Assembly (NCBI GenBank): GCA_035048485.1
Contig: CM068583.1
Location: forward strand, 45,509,790-45,573,789
Length of the DNA: 64,000 nt
Direction: 5' to 3'
DNA from: Pteria penguin
Taxonomy: Eukaryota > Mollusca > Bivalvia > Pterioida > Pteriidae
Shown: piece by piece, positions 39,201-49,135 of the stretch
Position numbering within the stretch: the stretch's first letter is position 1
Layout of the letters: each line of letters opens with the position of its first letter
Position numbers and translations under genes: made by a program
The notes under the pieces: generated by a model
Seen by the model: the letters and a program-made list of their open reading frames with translations, nothing else
Databases searched by the model: none
What the model was told of the DNA's origin: nothing

Positions 39201-40196
39201 GAAAGTTTGGCTTTAGTCCAAGGTCGGATTTTTTTTCTCTCTGTCAGCATCTCGCATATAAGTCGGTAGTGCTTTTCGACCACGATTTTTTACTCCCAAA
39301 AAACCGACTTATATGCGAGTATATACGGTAAATACAAATTGTTCATTGACAGTCAAATAGTTAAAATCTTAAAACAATTGCAAAAAATCCTCATATTTAT
39401 TTTTGTATTCCAATTTTTTCCAGTTACACTCATTTCAATTAAAACATCTTAAATACACAAAATTCATACATGATATTCAACCTACCTTTAGGAAGTAAAA
39501 AATTACCACAAAATATGCAAAAACCACAATGTTTTAAATTTTTGGAATGAAACTAAAACAACAAAAAAGACACACCACTAGAATATCTGGTGCATTCGGT
39601 CTGTTGATCTGTTTAGCCAGTCTGAAGAAGAAGCTTCTCAAAGAAGGGTGACAAACAGCACACTCTGGCAGTAGCTCACTTGAGCCTTTGACCTGCTAGA
39701 TTGTCCTACTTTTTCATCCTTGGAACAAACTCATCCTTGACAAAGATGAGAGGGTACATTGAATTCCAGTATAATGCTTCAGCCCATTCTTCTGATAAAA
39801 CCTACCAAACTTGTGTTAAACATCATGAAATTTTGATTTTTTCAGCCAAAATTATAATAAGAAACCATATACGGTAGCTCAAATGTGAAGGTTTTGCTGT
39901 GTACGTAAGTGAAAGTTCCTTACTAGGGTATAAAACTCCCAAAGCAAAAGAAAACATAATTTACATCGTATTGTTTAAATTGTAATCTTTATTTTCAGCT
40001 TAATAATGAGATAACCATTGCAGTTCGTGGTACAGTATATAAAATGGAAAAAGATGAAGATGGAGAAATAATAGTTCCTGAATTACCTCCTCTGTGGGGT
40101 AATTCACCAATAATCACCAAAGAAACAGAAAGTTTAATTAAAATTTTATTACCTGAATATTTAAATACAAGTGCCACTGTGAATACTGATAAATAA
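24282..40196 (+). CDS. MRPL9: Mitochondrial ribosomal protein L9 (bL9m), complete gene
   Basis: Seven coding exons join in phase to 271 codons plus stop: 24282-24377, 24848-25010, 29481-29605, 30964-31017, 35690-35788, 37000-37080 and 39999-40196. All introns are GT-AG. The human protein is about 267 aa, so the length fits. The first exon codes for 32 residues rich in basic and hydrophobic residues with no acidic ones, as expected of a mitochondrial targeting peptide. Then come the conserved bL9m segments: VVVKRQKEVRLHKK, YDVDTELTHKP, IKVLMMGNADGVGIMGEVKEV (the ribosomal L9 N-domain loop), RNYLYPSGLATYPT and, late, GVHVSEDCIILP. The product is a structural protein of the mitochondrial large subunit. 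Weak conservation in the linker exon (30964-31017) makes that exon slightly less certain. Most of the 15.9 kb is intron loaded with repeats. Confidence 0.92.
26201..27959. mobile_element. 1.76-kb element with CATATGTACAAA inverted termini
   Basis: The left end reads ccaggtgccatatgtacaaa. The right end reads tttgtacatatgggcccag, its imperfect complement. Both ends continue into 'cactcgtagggtttacgag' type sequence, also inverted. An atgataa heptamer flanks both sides (26194 and about 27960), a possible target duplication. The interior has further tacgag motifs (about 27425-27470) and no transposase. It is probably a non-autonomous DNA transposon. Confidence 0.6.
27604..27665 (+). repeat. Solitary unit related to minisatellite 1
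   Basis: 'tgtgagatcaggtgcccggg' followed by 'gagagtgagcatctcctg' and 'aacacccgtcac' matches the right edge of the 39-bp array at about 14157-14195. Only one unit is present. Confidence 0.6.
28370..29230. repeat. Tandem repeat, unit about 160 bp, five copies
   Basis: Each copy holds 'gcaataactt', 'gtcagttgtttttcatgaaa' (or a close variant), 'ctcatacagaatgctt', 'ggaagccaccttttgatttt', 'gagcaaattctgttttgtcg' and 'gttatgggacttggattt'. It begins with a 'gtccgtccgtctg' run. This is the 'UTR-like' dispersed repeat style common in bivalves. It lies in an MRPL9 intron. Confidence 0.7.
30283..30431 (+). mobile_element. SINE family B, diverged copy
   Basis: 'atggctaagcactttgttag' aligns with the tRNA-like head of the 50097 copy. 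'ggttggttaccttctgcttc' and 'ttgttgaaagcaatgaaaac' match its body and tail. It is older and more mutated than the other copies. Confidence 0.55.
30442..30785. mobile_element. 344-bp MITE with about 95-bp inverted arms
   Basis: The left arm 'atatctttattccgcttctc' followed by 'cccattgcagataaagatct' is repeated in reverse complement at the right end, which finishes 'gagaagcggaataaagatat'. The central part is unique. It lies in an MRPL9 intron beside a SINE B copy. Confidence 0.75.
31257..31409. mobile_element. Hairpin MITE, 'ATAAGTGTCTTATTT' family, second copy
   Basis: The left arm 'ggaatgagtgtcttattttt' and 'tgttcatggaatataattc' pair with the right arm ending 'aaaaataagacactcattcc'. The arms are about 42 bp. 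It shares its terminus with the element at 23398-23538, so both belong to one family. Confidence 0.75.
34361..35383. repeat. Minisatellite 3, unit 37 bp, about 27 copies
   Basis: The consensus runs ttaccatgaatgatgaatct then gttataccttacatacc. Variants change 'ccat' to 'cctt' and 'gatgaat' to 'aatgaat'. Copies are very alike in the middle, which suggests recent expansion. It lies within an MRPL9 intron, 307 bp before an exon. Confidence 0.95.
36011..36294 (+). mobile_element. SINE family A, full-length copy
   Basis: The tRNA-like head has an A-box-like 'gtggcctagtggtatcgtgc' and a B-box-like 'ggttcgagtcccgctctggt'. The body 'gtgtcctgtctttcgaatga' .. 'gatgccgtcaccatatatgt' follows, with a tail of 'aatcaatcaatcaatct'. 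It is about 85 percent like the 50292-50572 copy by eye. It lies in an MRPL9 intron. Confidence 0.85.
37190..37960. repeat. Local repeat family R, copy 1, carrying minisatellite 4
   Basis: Flanks of the 16-bp array match the three copies at 42530-43890. The left side has 'ctcaaggtctcctacaaatg' and 'ttttggccagatctgtcata'. The right side has 'tctttgacaaacatattctt' and 'ggctgcatagataaataaac'. So the array arose inside one copy of this element. Confidence 0.65.
37310..37744. repeat. Minisatellite 4, unit 16 bp, about 27 copies
   Basis: Unit acacatgataacatat, with 'cagg' for 'catg' and 'atac' for 'atat' variants. All three minus-strand frames stay open because the unit has no stop there, giving repetitive ORFs of up to 182 codons. 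They are not genes. Confidence 0.95.
37961..38435. other. MRPL9 intron 6 middle part, nothing recognised
   Basis: AT-rich intron sequence with no repeat or exon identified. Confidence 0.4.
38436..39330. mobile_element. 895-bp DNA element with ACCGTATATACTCG termini
   Basis: The left end taccgtatatactcgcatat, continuing 'aagtcg', has its perfect complement at the right end, cgacttatatgcgagtatat then acggta. Sub-terminal 'gcatataagtcggt' repeats occur at both ends (about 38465, 38523, 39252). The interior has a T-run at about 38752 and no transposase. Elements with this 'cgaatataagtcgac'-like terminus are widespread in animals. It is non-autonomous and intronic. Confidence 0.8.
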
Positions 40197-40208
40197 AGTT
40201 TTCTTCAT

Positions 40209-40214
40209 AATAAA
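40209..40214 (+). promoter_or_regulatory. Poly(A) signal of MRPL9
   Basis: aataaa 13 bp past the stop; another aataaa at 40192-40197 overlaps the stop codon itself. Either implies a very short 3' UTR. Confidence 0.5.
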
Positions 40215-40309
40215 CGATGTATTTATATCTATTGAAAAAGGGTATTTCATGCTAATATTCAGTCTTTTGTAAAACAATTAATTGGCTGGATTGCGAAATA
40301 TTTCTGTTC

Positions 40310-40660
40310 TATAAATTGGTGATGTCCATCCGTCTGTCTGTCTGTCCATCAACATTTTAGTTTCTGGGTGAATCAGAATCTCAGCAATTAAGAAGAGTAT
40401 TAATATAATACTTCACACCAAGTTCCTTGTGACCAGAGCTTTCAAATTATGCCTTGACTTTTGACCTAGTGACCTTGGGCTGGGACTTTGACCTACTTTT
40501 TAAAAGCTTTGATTTTGGCTATATCTTTCGAATCAGTAACGTAGGGCTTTGATACTTGACAAACAGGTTCTTTATGACCAGAGCTTTCAATTGATGTGAT
40601 GACTTTTGACCCTGTGACCATGACCTTGTTTCAGATTTGCTTTGCAATCTGGCCTTACTA
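40310..40660. repeat. Dispersed 'gtctgtc / gaccttg' element
   Basis: Starts with 'ccatccgtctgtctgtctg'. It then carries two similar blocks of 'gaccagagctttcaa' and 'acttttgaccyagtgacc'. It is related in style to the elements at about 4075 and 9175. Confidence 0.5.
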
Positions 40661-40775
40661 TCTTTAGCATTATATTATGTTTCTTCAACTAGACGTTTAC
40701 ATCTCACTTGACAGTAAATTATGTTGTAAAGACAAATTCTTTATGTTAGATCAAAATATGGGATCCCAGGAGCAG

Positions 40776-42042
40776 AATAGAGACATACATGTAGTGATGC
40801 CATGATATAGTCTTGCTCAATGTGTGATCTTAGCAGAAGACTGTCGACATTTATCTAGTAATGCCATGGTAAAGTCTTGTTCAATGTGAGAGCTAAACAA
40901 CATATTGGAGACATACATCTAGTTATGTCGTGGTACAGTCTTGCTCAATGTGTGACCATAGCAGAAGACTGGCAAAATACATCTAGTAATGCCATGGTAT
41001 AGTCTTGCTCAATGTGACAGCTAGGCAACAGATAGGAGACATATATCTAGTTATGTCATGGTATAGTCTTGCTCAATGTGTGACCTTAGCAGAAGACTGG
41101 TGACATACATTTAGTAATACCATGGTATAGTCTTGCTCAATGTGAGAGATAAGCAACAGATTGGAGACATACATCTAGTTTTGCCATGATATAGTCTTGC
41201 TCAATGTGCGACCATAGCAGAAGACTGGTGACATACATCTATTTATGCCATGATATAGTCTTGCTCAATGTGAAAGCTAAGCAACAGTTTAGAGACATAC
41301 TTCTGGTTATGTCATGGTATAGTCTTGCTCAATGTGTGAGAGCTTAGCGGAAGACTGCAGACATACATCTAGTAATGCCATGATATAGTCTTGCTCAATG
41401 TGAGAGCTAAGCAACAGATTGGAGACATACATCTAGTAATGCCATGATATAGTCTTGCTCAATGTAAGAGTTTAGCAGCAGATTGGAGACATACATCTAT
41501 TAATGCCATGATATAGTCTTGCTCAATGTGTGACCTTAGCAGAAGACTTGAGACATACATCTAGTAATGCCATGATATAGTCTTGCTCAATGTGTGACCT
41601 TAGCAACAGATTGGAGACATACATATAGGATCTAAAATGAATTTTTTATTTCATACGGTATTTATGAAACGAGCTGTTTGTTTTATATCCCCGAGTCTTG
41701 ACGAGGAGATGTAAAACACACAACGAGTTTCATAAATACCGTATGAAATGAAAAGCCATTTCAGATTCTTTTTATCACATGTTTACACTCAGTTTAAAGG
41801 TGTTTATTTCATCAAACACCGGTTTTGACACAATTCTTTTCCACGCTATAACGTCACTTATGCCATAAATTAATTTATGACATGGCGATATTTCACTGTA
41901 TAAACAACAAAATATGTGATAAATCTAGTAATGCTATGGTATAGTCTCGCTCAGTGTGTGAGACTTAGCAACAGACTGCAGACATACATCAATGATCTAG
42001 TAATGCCATGATATAGTTTTGCTCAATGTGAGAGCTTAGGAA
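40776..42042. repeat. Minisatellite 5, unit 64 bp, split by an insertion
   Basis: The unit contains 'gagacatacatctagtaatg', 'ccatgatatagtcttgctca' and 'atgtgagagctaagcaacag', with an alternating variant 'gtgaccttagcagaagactg'. The main block is 40776-41628 (about 13 copies). Roughly two more copies follow at 41924-42042 after a 295-bp interruption. Two subtypes of unit tend to alternate in the first half, a sign of a higher-order 128-bp repeat. Confidence 0.85.
41629..41923. mobile_element. Hairpin-containing insertion in minisatellite 5
   Basis: The inverted arms 'atttcatacggtatttatga' and 'tcataaataccgtatgaaat' (41656-41750) enclose 'cgagctg..aacacacaacgag'. The rest, to 41923, has a second weak pairing ('ttttatcacatgttt' with 'aaatatgtgataaa'). 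Its exact ends are not fixed. It is placed as an insertion because the array resumes after it. Confidence 0.55.
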
Positions 42043-42529
42043 AATTTGATTACACTGTATGTATATCTAGGTAACCAATCCATTGAACAGTGTGAACTAG
42101 TTTTGATAATCTTATATTCAACATAATTAAAATAGATATATAATATTAAAACACAACTAAAACTAGAAAAATGTAAGATTTATAAGAACCAAAAGAAAAT
42201 TGCAATCAATATAGCCGCAGTTGTAACAATGTCTCTACTTCATGTTCCCATTTTCCAGCAGTTATGAGTTTTAAAGTTTACAAAATACAATGTACATGAA
42301 AGTATGTCTTGATATGAATCCAACTGTTCTCAGTAAATGCTCTGCAAAGCATAAATGTGAAAAGGTATGACTATTCAATTATTATCTATGTGCTCTCTGT
42401 CAACACTTCTCTTGCAACTTCAGTTACCACTACAAAAATGAATTGCATCAAACTTCTTTTAGCAGAAGTCACTACCAAAGCAAGTTTAATATTTCAGCAG
42501 TATATTTGTCCATGTTTTAGTTCAATTGA

Positions 42530-43890
42530 ACCACATGAGCTATAGCAATTACTCTTCGTCCAGCTTGTGTCCCTCCGGCGTAAACTTTTTATACTGTCGA
42601 CTCCTTCCTCAGAAGTGCAGGATGTATTTTCATCAATTTGAAACTTAGTACGGGTGAAGTACTCCAGATCCCCTACAAGTATTGTTACTTTTTGGCCAGA
42701 TGGATCAATGGGTGGGTCCAGTATGTAGCAAATAAGGTCCCAGAAGGTAGCCTCTTTTGACAAATGCCTTATTCGCGCTGGCTGCATAGATCATCGAAAA
42801 AAGAAATGCATCAGTCGGATCTAGAAGAAGGATGTCTTTAGAAGCGTTGTCGCTTTTGGCTTCTCTGAAATAAAACTTTTGAAGCCTTTTCCGACTTTGT
42901 TATAATTGTCTATTTTCAGATAATTTCTTAGAGTTTCTCCTTGTGGGTTACTTATAATACTTTGATTTTGTGAATGTAAATAGATAGAAATGCAATACAA
43001 AAACAATTTTTAAGGATTGTTTTAATATCTTTAAGATGAAAAATGAGGAGGGTTGTTGGATATACTTGTAAGTTATGTAATGATAAGCTTTGGCGGACCT
43101 CTCCTTCAGAGCTAATTAGAGATATTGGTGAAACTTGGTAAGTAAGTGAAGATTCTCTACAAGTGTTGCTGTTTTAATAATACGGCCAGATCCATTAAGG
43201 ACCCAGCAACATAGGCCCCTAGAGGGTATGTTCCTTTGAGAAGTTTCCTCTTCGGACTGGTTGTAAAGAGCAGTAAACTGAATGCATCTGAGTGATCAAG
43301 AAGGGTGGCGTAAGAAGTATTTTTCAAACTTATGTCTTTTCCGACTTGTCATTTTTGTCTACTTTCAAGTAATTTCTGAGATTTTCTCCGAGTAGATGGT
43401 TTAAAATGCATTGATTTTGTGTTACAGTACATGTATATGTACATAAAAATGTATTTCAACTGATTTTATTGTAATAAATGTAATTGAATAGAAATGGAAT
43501 ACAAATATAATTTGTAGGATTTATTGAAATGTTTTAAGATTAAAAAGAGAGAGGAGTATATACTATTAGTATGTGATATTAACATTTGATGGATTTTTTC
43601 AGCACTAATCAAAAGATTTTGATAAAACTTGGTAGTCATGAAGTACTCAAGTTTTATCCCCGCGTTATTTGGTCAGATCCGTCACGGGACGGAGTGGCAT
43701 AAGCCACAGGGGTACCAACCTTTGACAAACTTCTTGAAACTTCAGACTAGCTGCATAGATCAACAAACTGAATGCACCAGAGAGGTAAAGAAAGGTGTAT
43801 TAAGAAGTGTTGTGGTTGTTAGTTCAAAAATCGAGTTTTTAAATGTTTTGGACTTCGTTGTTTCTGTACATTTCAGGTGTTTTCTTTGAT
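42530..43890. repeat. Local repeat family R, copies 2 to 4
   Basis: Three diverged copies lie at about 42530-43010, 43080-43440 and 43560-43890. Each has, in order, 'aagtactcyag', 'ctacaagtrttg', 'tggccagatccrt', 'ctttgacaaa', 'tggctgcatagatca', 'aaactgaatgca' and 'ttttccgactt'. Open frames inside are short and broken. Similarity is clear by eye, though many positions differ. No function is known to me. Confidence 0.65.
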
Positions 43891-43899
43891 TTTCATAAT

Positions 43900-44376
43900 A
43901 AATGAAGTTTTTAGAGTGATGTGATGTTGATTTTAGTTTGAAATGAGAACATTCTATTACTTTCTAGTTTCCCATTTCCTCAGATGAGCGATATAAGCTC
44001 ATTTAGACATTTTGTTTAATCAATCGCCACCGCATTACATTCGCTTTTTATGTGACATTGTACATAAGGATAGTTTGGTTCACGGAACAAAACACCTGGC
44101 TACTGAAGGATTTCTCAGTGAGGGAAAACCTGCTATAATGATATTCGTGTTACCGTAACATGCTCGCGAATCGTGGAGAAAGACAGTAAAAAGACCTGAT
44201 TATGTTTGGTGTTAGGATTGATAAAATTGGTAAAGACGACTCTGATCTTCCTTGGGTCTTTGGTCAAATGATCCTTCTTAAAGCTGTTGTACTATCAACG
44301 AATGTTATATTTGTACCATCTCTGTCTTGTATTTGAGGTCCCTAGAGACAGGACTTCGTACAGAGTGCAACGCATA
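43900..44376. other. Intergenic, nothing recognised
   Basis: No gene, array or inverted repeat was recognised here. Confidence 0.4.
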
Positions 44377-44603
44377 CCTGGGGTCTTATTCACAAAGAAA
44401 CTTAAGTCTAAGCCTAAGAACTGTTACCTAAAATGCCATGTGTCATTATTCTTAGAATTTGTCGAAAGTTTGTCTGTGAATAGCTTATCAGATATACTGT
44501 TTACAGAAACTTTTTATTAAGTCTTAGAATTGAGACGCATTATACCATATAGGTCTTAATTCTTAGACTTGGACTTAAGTGTCTTTGTGAATAAGGCCCC
44601 AGG
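44377..44603. mobile_element. 227-bp MITE with CCTGGGG termini
   Basis: The left end cctggggtcttattcacaaa continues 'gaaacttaagtctaag'. The right end is the complement, closing 'tttgtgaataaggccccagg'. The arms are about 40-50 bp and the interior has no ORF of note. A different, similar-looking terminus ('ggagcccgttacatgaaaca') starts directly after it at 44602. Confidence 0.75.
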
Positions 44604-44760
44604 AGCCCGTTACATGAAACAGCGTAACTCCTGGCGTAGGCTTAGTTAGAAATAAATACCCGACTAGACTAAATTTTATACTATTTTGCGTTTCATCAAA
44701 CGGTGAACTCCCGGTAATTGTATGAGACTACAAGCTTGAACTGTGGGAAATATTTTTATT

Positions 44761-45728
44761 TCTATGCCACTCCAAAGATTATTGTTCAAAATGTACTTAT
44801 ATTTTATATTTATGCCACTCCAAAGATTATTGTACTTGTATTTTATATCTATGCCACTCCAAAGATTATTGCACTTATATCTTAAGCATATATCTATGCC
44901 ACTCCAAAGATTATTGCACTTATATTTTCACATCTATGCCACTCCCAAGATTATTGCACTTATATTTTTATATCTATGCCACTCCCAAGATAATTGCACT
45001 AATATTTTCATATCTATGCCACTCCAAAGATTATTGCACTTATATTTTCATATCTATGCCGTTTCAAAGATTATTGCACTTATATTTTTATATCTATGCC
45101 ACTCCCAAGATTATTGCACTTATATTTTTATATCTATGCCACTCCCAAGATTATTGCACTTATATTTTCATATCTATGCCACTCCCAAGATTATTGCACT
45201 AATATTTTTATATCTATGCCACTCCCAAGATTATTGCACTTATATTTTCATATCTCTGCCACTCCCAAGATTATTGCACTTATATTTTCATATCTATGCC
45301 ACTCCCAAGATTATTGCACTTATATTTTCATATCTCTGCCACTCCCAAGATTATTGCACTTATATTTTCATATCTATGCCACTCCCAAGATTATTGCACT
45401 TATATTTTCATATCTATGCCACTCCCAAGATTATTGCACTTATATTTTTATATCTATGCCACTCCCAAGATTATTGCACTTATATTTTTATATCTATGCC
45501 ACTCCCAAGATTATTGCACTTATATTTTCATATCTATGCCACTCCCAAGATTATTGCACTTATATTTTTATATCTATGCCACTCCCAAGATTATTGCACT
45601 TATATTTTCATATCTATGCCACTCCCAAGATTATTGCACTTATATTTTTATATCTATACCACTCCGAAGATTATTGCACTAATATTTTTATATCTATGCC
45701 ACTCCAAAGGTTATTGCACTTATATTTT
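44761..45728. repeat. Minisatellite 6, unit 40 bp, about 24 copies
   Basis: The consensus is actcccaagattattgcact then tatattttcatatctatgcc. Units are highly uniform between about 44935 and 45650 and differ mostly in 'ttta' or 'ttca' and 'tatc' or 'tctc'. All three forward frames are open, giving apparent proteins of up to 333 codons that only re-translate the unit. Confidence 0.95.
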
Positions 45729-45776
45729 TGCCGCACCAGCTTGATGCATTGCTTCATAATTCTGTCTTATATTATT

Positions 45777-45855
45777 CTACGGACTCAACCGAAGCATTTG
45801 GGATTTTTTTACGTGTACCGTGACACGAGGCTTTGGTTTGTACAGTTTCATCATA
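45777..45855 (-). mobile_element. SINE family A fragment
   Basis: On the minus strand this short piece matches the central block of SINE A ('gtcacggtaggcgtggcacg' region and 'cttcgg'). It is badly mutated. Confidence 0.4.
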
Positions 45856-45859
45856 AGGA

Positions 45860-46600
45860 TAGAGTCGCCTAAGAAAAAAATCAAAATCAATACCATGATT
45901 AAAGTCTTATAATTTGTTAGTTAGCAATTTAAGCGGCGATACCATTCGTCGCCCGTCCGTCCATCCGTAAACAATCTGTTCAGTTGTTATCGCTTCACCT
46001 CTGAAATTTGAATATGTATTTCTTATATGGTCTAGTGCATCTATAATTTTGAACCTCAGCTCACCGTTCGGGAGTAGGAAATAGGTGTGGTCTTGAAATC
46101 TTGTTATGGCTTCTCTTCCATTGTAGATGTGTTTATCACTGTATACTCTGATATAATTTGATTTCTTTCCCTTATAAATCATCAAAGTTTGAATGAATAA
46201 AAAATCCAAAACAAATAATCTTTCAATATTAAGCTCCGCCTATACGTTTTATGAAAATGGATAACCCGGTAGTTGGCAGGGATGCGGGGCTGCAACCCAT
46301 TTGATCAAAATTGACCAACAAAGGTCATTTTGGCTAGGTTCAGGGCTTTCACCCTAACCCCACCCTTTCCTCACTGAAAAGCATTCGTGGCAAGTCGCAG
46401 CCCCTTTTTTAAACATTTCTATTTTCGCTTACTAGTATCGATGCTTCGATTCTGCCTACTAAAAGCAATGATGGTAGATTTGGCGATATAGCTGAATCAG
46501 ATTTATCATCAGATCAAATATGACAAAAAAAGCTTTATGACAAAATCCACCATATGTACAAGAATAACGAGGCATGGAAACAAATTTTTAGGCCCTAAAA
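45860..46600. other. Intergenic, nothing recognised
   Basis: No gene was recognised. Confidence 0.4.
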
Positions 46601-46880
46601 TTGCTAAATTGCGGACCTTCAGGGGGGCTTCGCCCCCAGGTCCGACCACCAGGGCTCCGCTCTTGACTTGCTGTGGACCTAAGCGGTCCTGAGACTCCTT
46701 GCCTGACTTTGCCCCCCCCCCCTTTTTTTTAACGCCAAAACCTGGATCCGTCCCTGAAGATGAGATATACTGTTGGTAAAGCTACCGAAGCTCTGGGAGC
46801 CATAAATACTATTCCATCCTCTTGCAGTGGCGGATTCAATGGGGGCGTAAGGGGCGTACGCCCCCCCCCCCTAAAATTTG
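46600..46880. repeat. GC-rich 'ggatccg' dispersed repeat, two pieces
   Basis: 'ggggggcttcgcccccaggt' .. 'agcggtcctgagactcc' .. 'aaaacctggatccgtccctg' (46615-46757) has sister copies at 49005-49135 and 51415-51560. A second piece, 'ggcggattcaatgggggcgt' (46830-46875), is of the same type. Confidence 0.6.
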
Positions 46881-47160
46881 TCAATCATAGGTAGCACACA
46901 TTCAATCACAGTCCATCTATACACAAAGTAAAATGAAAAGTTAAATCCTGATCATAAAACTAAGCGTGATTAAATATTTGTCAAATGCAGTGCAGCATTA
47001 ATTGTCTTAAAATTGATCAGTTTAATATTTACTGATCGAAATACATTCCACGATTCCGGAAATAAACATTCCGACGTCATTTCGGGTATTAAACCCATCA
47101 GTACCACGAGGCTGGAATATTGTGTAATACAATGGCTACAGACAAGAAGCTGAATGAATC

Positions 47161-47230
47161 GGGCTGGATGAATCATCATATCTCAACTTCGGCTAACGCC
47201 TCGGTTGAGATTTGTTGATTCATCCAACCC
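47161..47230. repeat. Short palindrome
   Basis: 'ctggatgaatcatcatatct' pairs with 'gatttgttgattcatccaac' around a small loop containing 'cggctaacgcc'. It could be a hairpin MITE remnant. Confidence 0.5.
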
Positions 47231-47354
47231 TCGACTGATCTTTTTCTATCTGGAACTCAAACTAGTGCTAGATTCTATTAATATATTACTTCAGAATACA
47301 TGTAATAGAATGATGCTGTAATACTGGTGTATCAATTTTCAATCATTGTAACAA

Positions 47355-47540
47355 CCCATGCGCGGATCCAGAAAGTTTTGTCAGAGGGTCCAACCAAGAA
47401 AGGAAAATTATTCTCCCTGACGAGTGGGGTCCAACCCCAAAAATGCCCAAATATTAGCTTTTTTGTAAACTTTTCAGATTCGAGCAAGGGGGGGGGGGGA
47501 GGTTCCGGTCCCCCCCCCAACCGCTGGATCGGCGCATGCA
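47355..47540. repeat. GC-rich inverted dispersed repeat
   Basis: 'catgcgcggatccagaaa' at the left and 'ccgctggatcggcgcatgca' at the right form inverted ends. A G-run and a C-run (about 47488-47518) lie inside. It is another member of the 'ggatccg' group. Confidence 0.5.
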
Positions 47541-47739
47541 ACTCATTTCCACGTAGTTTCTCTCATTGTTTAGTTTACACAAAAAATGACGAAGAATTGT
47601 ATTTTATGTTTAACTACTAGTATTTCAAACTTTATCACGGAACAGAGCTGAGCAATTATATACAGACGGGGCAATTAATTTTTCAATTTTCACTCAGTAC
47701 TACGCGATTATATAAATTTTGGCGGATCTAGAAGGGGCT

Positions 47740-48462
47740 GGAGTTGGGGACTGACCTCTTTTCGACAGAAAAAAGTGGTTTTAGTAATATATTTTCCTGT
47801 TTTGACTATACTGTTATCAATTGTAAATGGCTACATTTTGCAATTAAGCAAAGATTGAAAGACCAATACCAAAAGACTTGGAAAAGTGATATATATAACT
47901 CGAGTAAAGGTATATTTTATCGAATGTTTAAAGATGAATTTTGTTTTGAAAATTACTTAGATATCCTTGGTGATAATAATCGTATAAATTTGTGTAAATT
48001 CCGTACCAGTAATCACCGTTTGCCGATTGAAACTGGCAGATGGCATGGGATTAACAGACATTTTCGAAAATGTATTTTATACAATTCCAATGAAATTGGT
48101 GATAGATTCCATTACCTTTTTAACTGTACATATCATATACATAACAGATGCCGTTTCAATGATAGATATTACAGAATAAATCCAAACTCATTAAAATTAA
48201 AATCCTTAATACAATCAAAAAATGTCGTTGTCCTACGAAAACTTTGTAATTTTATTAAGATTATATTCAAGAGCGCTAGCTTAGCTCCCGAAACTTGACT
48301 TGGTAGCATTTACTATTTCTGAAATTTGTTTGCATATATATTAACCTGTTACTATGTCTGAACACTTTATATATTCATATTGTGTATATTTGTATATATG
48401 TTCTCTCAATACTAATGTATTCATTGGTTAATGAGAAATAAAGAATCTGAATCTGAATCTGA
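47740..48462 (+). pseudogene. 3' end of a non-LTR retrotransposon
   Basis: The open frame of about 184 codons (47744-48298) contains 'LCKFRTSNHRLPIETGRWHG' and 'NEIGDRFHYLFNC', the C-terminal domain found after the reverse transcriptase in many marine-animal LINEs. The sequence then ends in a 'gaatctgaatctgaatctg' microsatellite, the usual 3' end of CR1/L2-type elements. The reverse transcriptase is absent, so this is a 5'-truncated copy. Its frame is intact, which suggests a fairly recent insertion. Confidence 0.8.
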
Positions 48463-49004
48463 CAGAATATTTTACCGAGTCATTTTGATATATTCTGTGG
48501 ACCAGTGTTAACCTTCCCTTTCAAAAATTGCTGTATCCGCTTCTAGGGTTTTTATCCAGGTGGGAGTGACTGATGAAATGACTATTTATTTCTCCTTTGA
48601 TAGACATTCCACGAATGTCGATGGCACCCCAATTAAATAATTTATGTTCGGCATTGTCCGTTAGTCTGACCGTTCCTTTACCCGGAGCGTTTCTTAGTAC
48701 TTGGTGTGTAAGATGTGCACCTGCCATTTGGGTGTGATCGGATATTTTTTTCTATTTTTCCCTATTTGGACTTGTTGACCCGTGGGATGTTACATATTCA
48801 CTTTGCATGCATACCCGGGGAAGACAAGTTCAGATTTCTTGTCGTACAGTTGAGCCACAACTACCTCTAATAGAAACAATCATGCCTGAAATCGACCTCT
48901 GATATACCATAAAGCACAGCCAAAATATGTCTGGTCACAAAACATTTTACCTATTTTGGAGTCACGAAATTGGGTTCTAAAAAGCCATAAATGCAGGAGC
49001 TTCC

Positions 49005-49135
49005 GGGGGGCTCCGCCCCGTTAGGCCCCCTACCAGGGCTCTGCCCTGGGCCCGCTAGGGACCTAGGCGGTCCCCAGACCCCTCGCCATTTTTACGCCCC
49101 CTCCCCCCTAACTCAAAAACTGGATCCGCCCCTGC
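49005..49135. repeat. GC-rich 'ggatccg' dispersed repeat
   Basis: 'ggggggctccgccccgttag', 'ctaccagggctctgccctgg', 'cctaggcggtccccagaccc' and 'aaaactggatccgcccctgc' match the piece at 46615-46757 in the same order. Confidence 0.6.

Noticed and set aside
42494..42787. Minus-strand 97-codon ORF
   Set aside because: It falls in repeat family R; other copies do not keep the frame open.
44743..45872. Forward ORFs of 128 to 333 codons
   Set aside because: All come from the 40-bp array, which is open in every forward frame.
47327..47620. Glycine-rich 97-codon ORF
   Set aside because: It covers a GC-rich inverted dispersed repeat with G and C runs.
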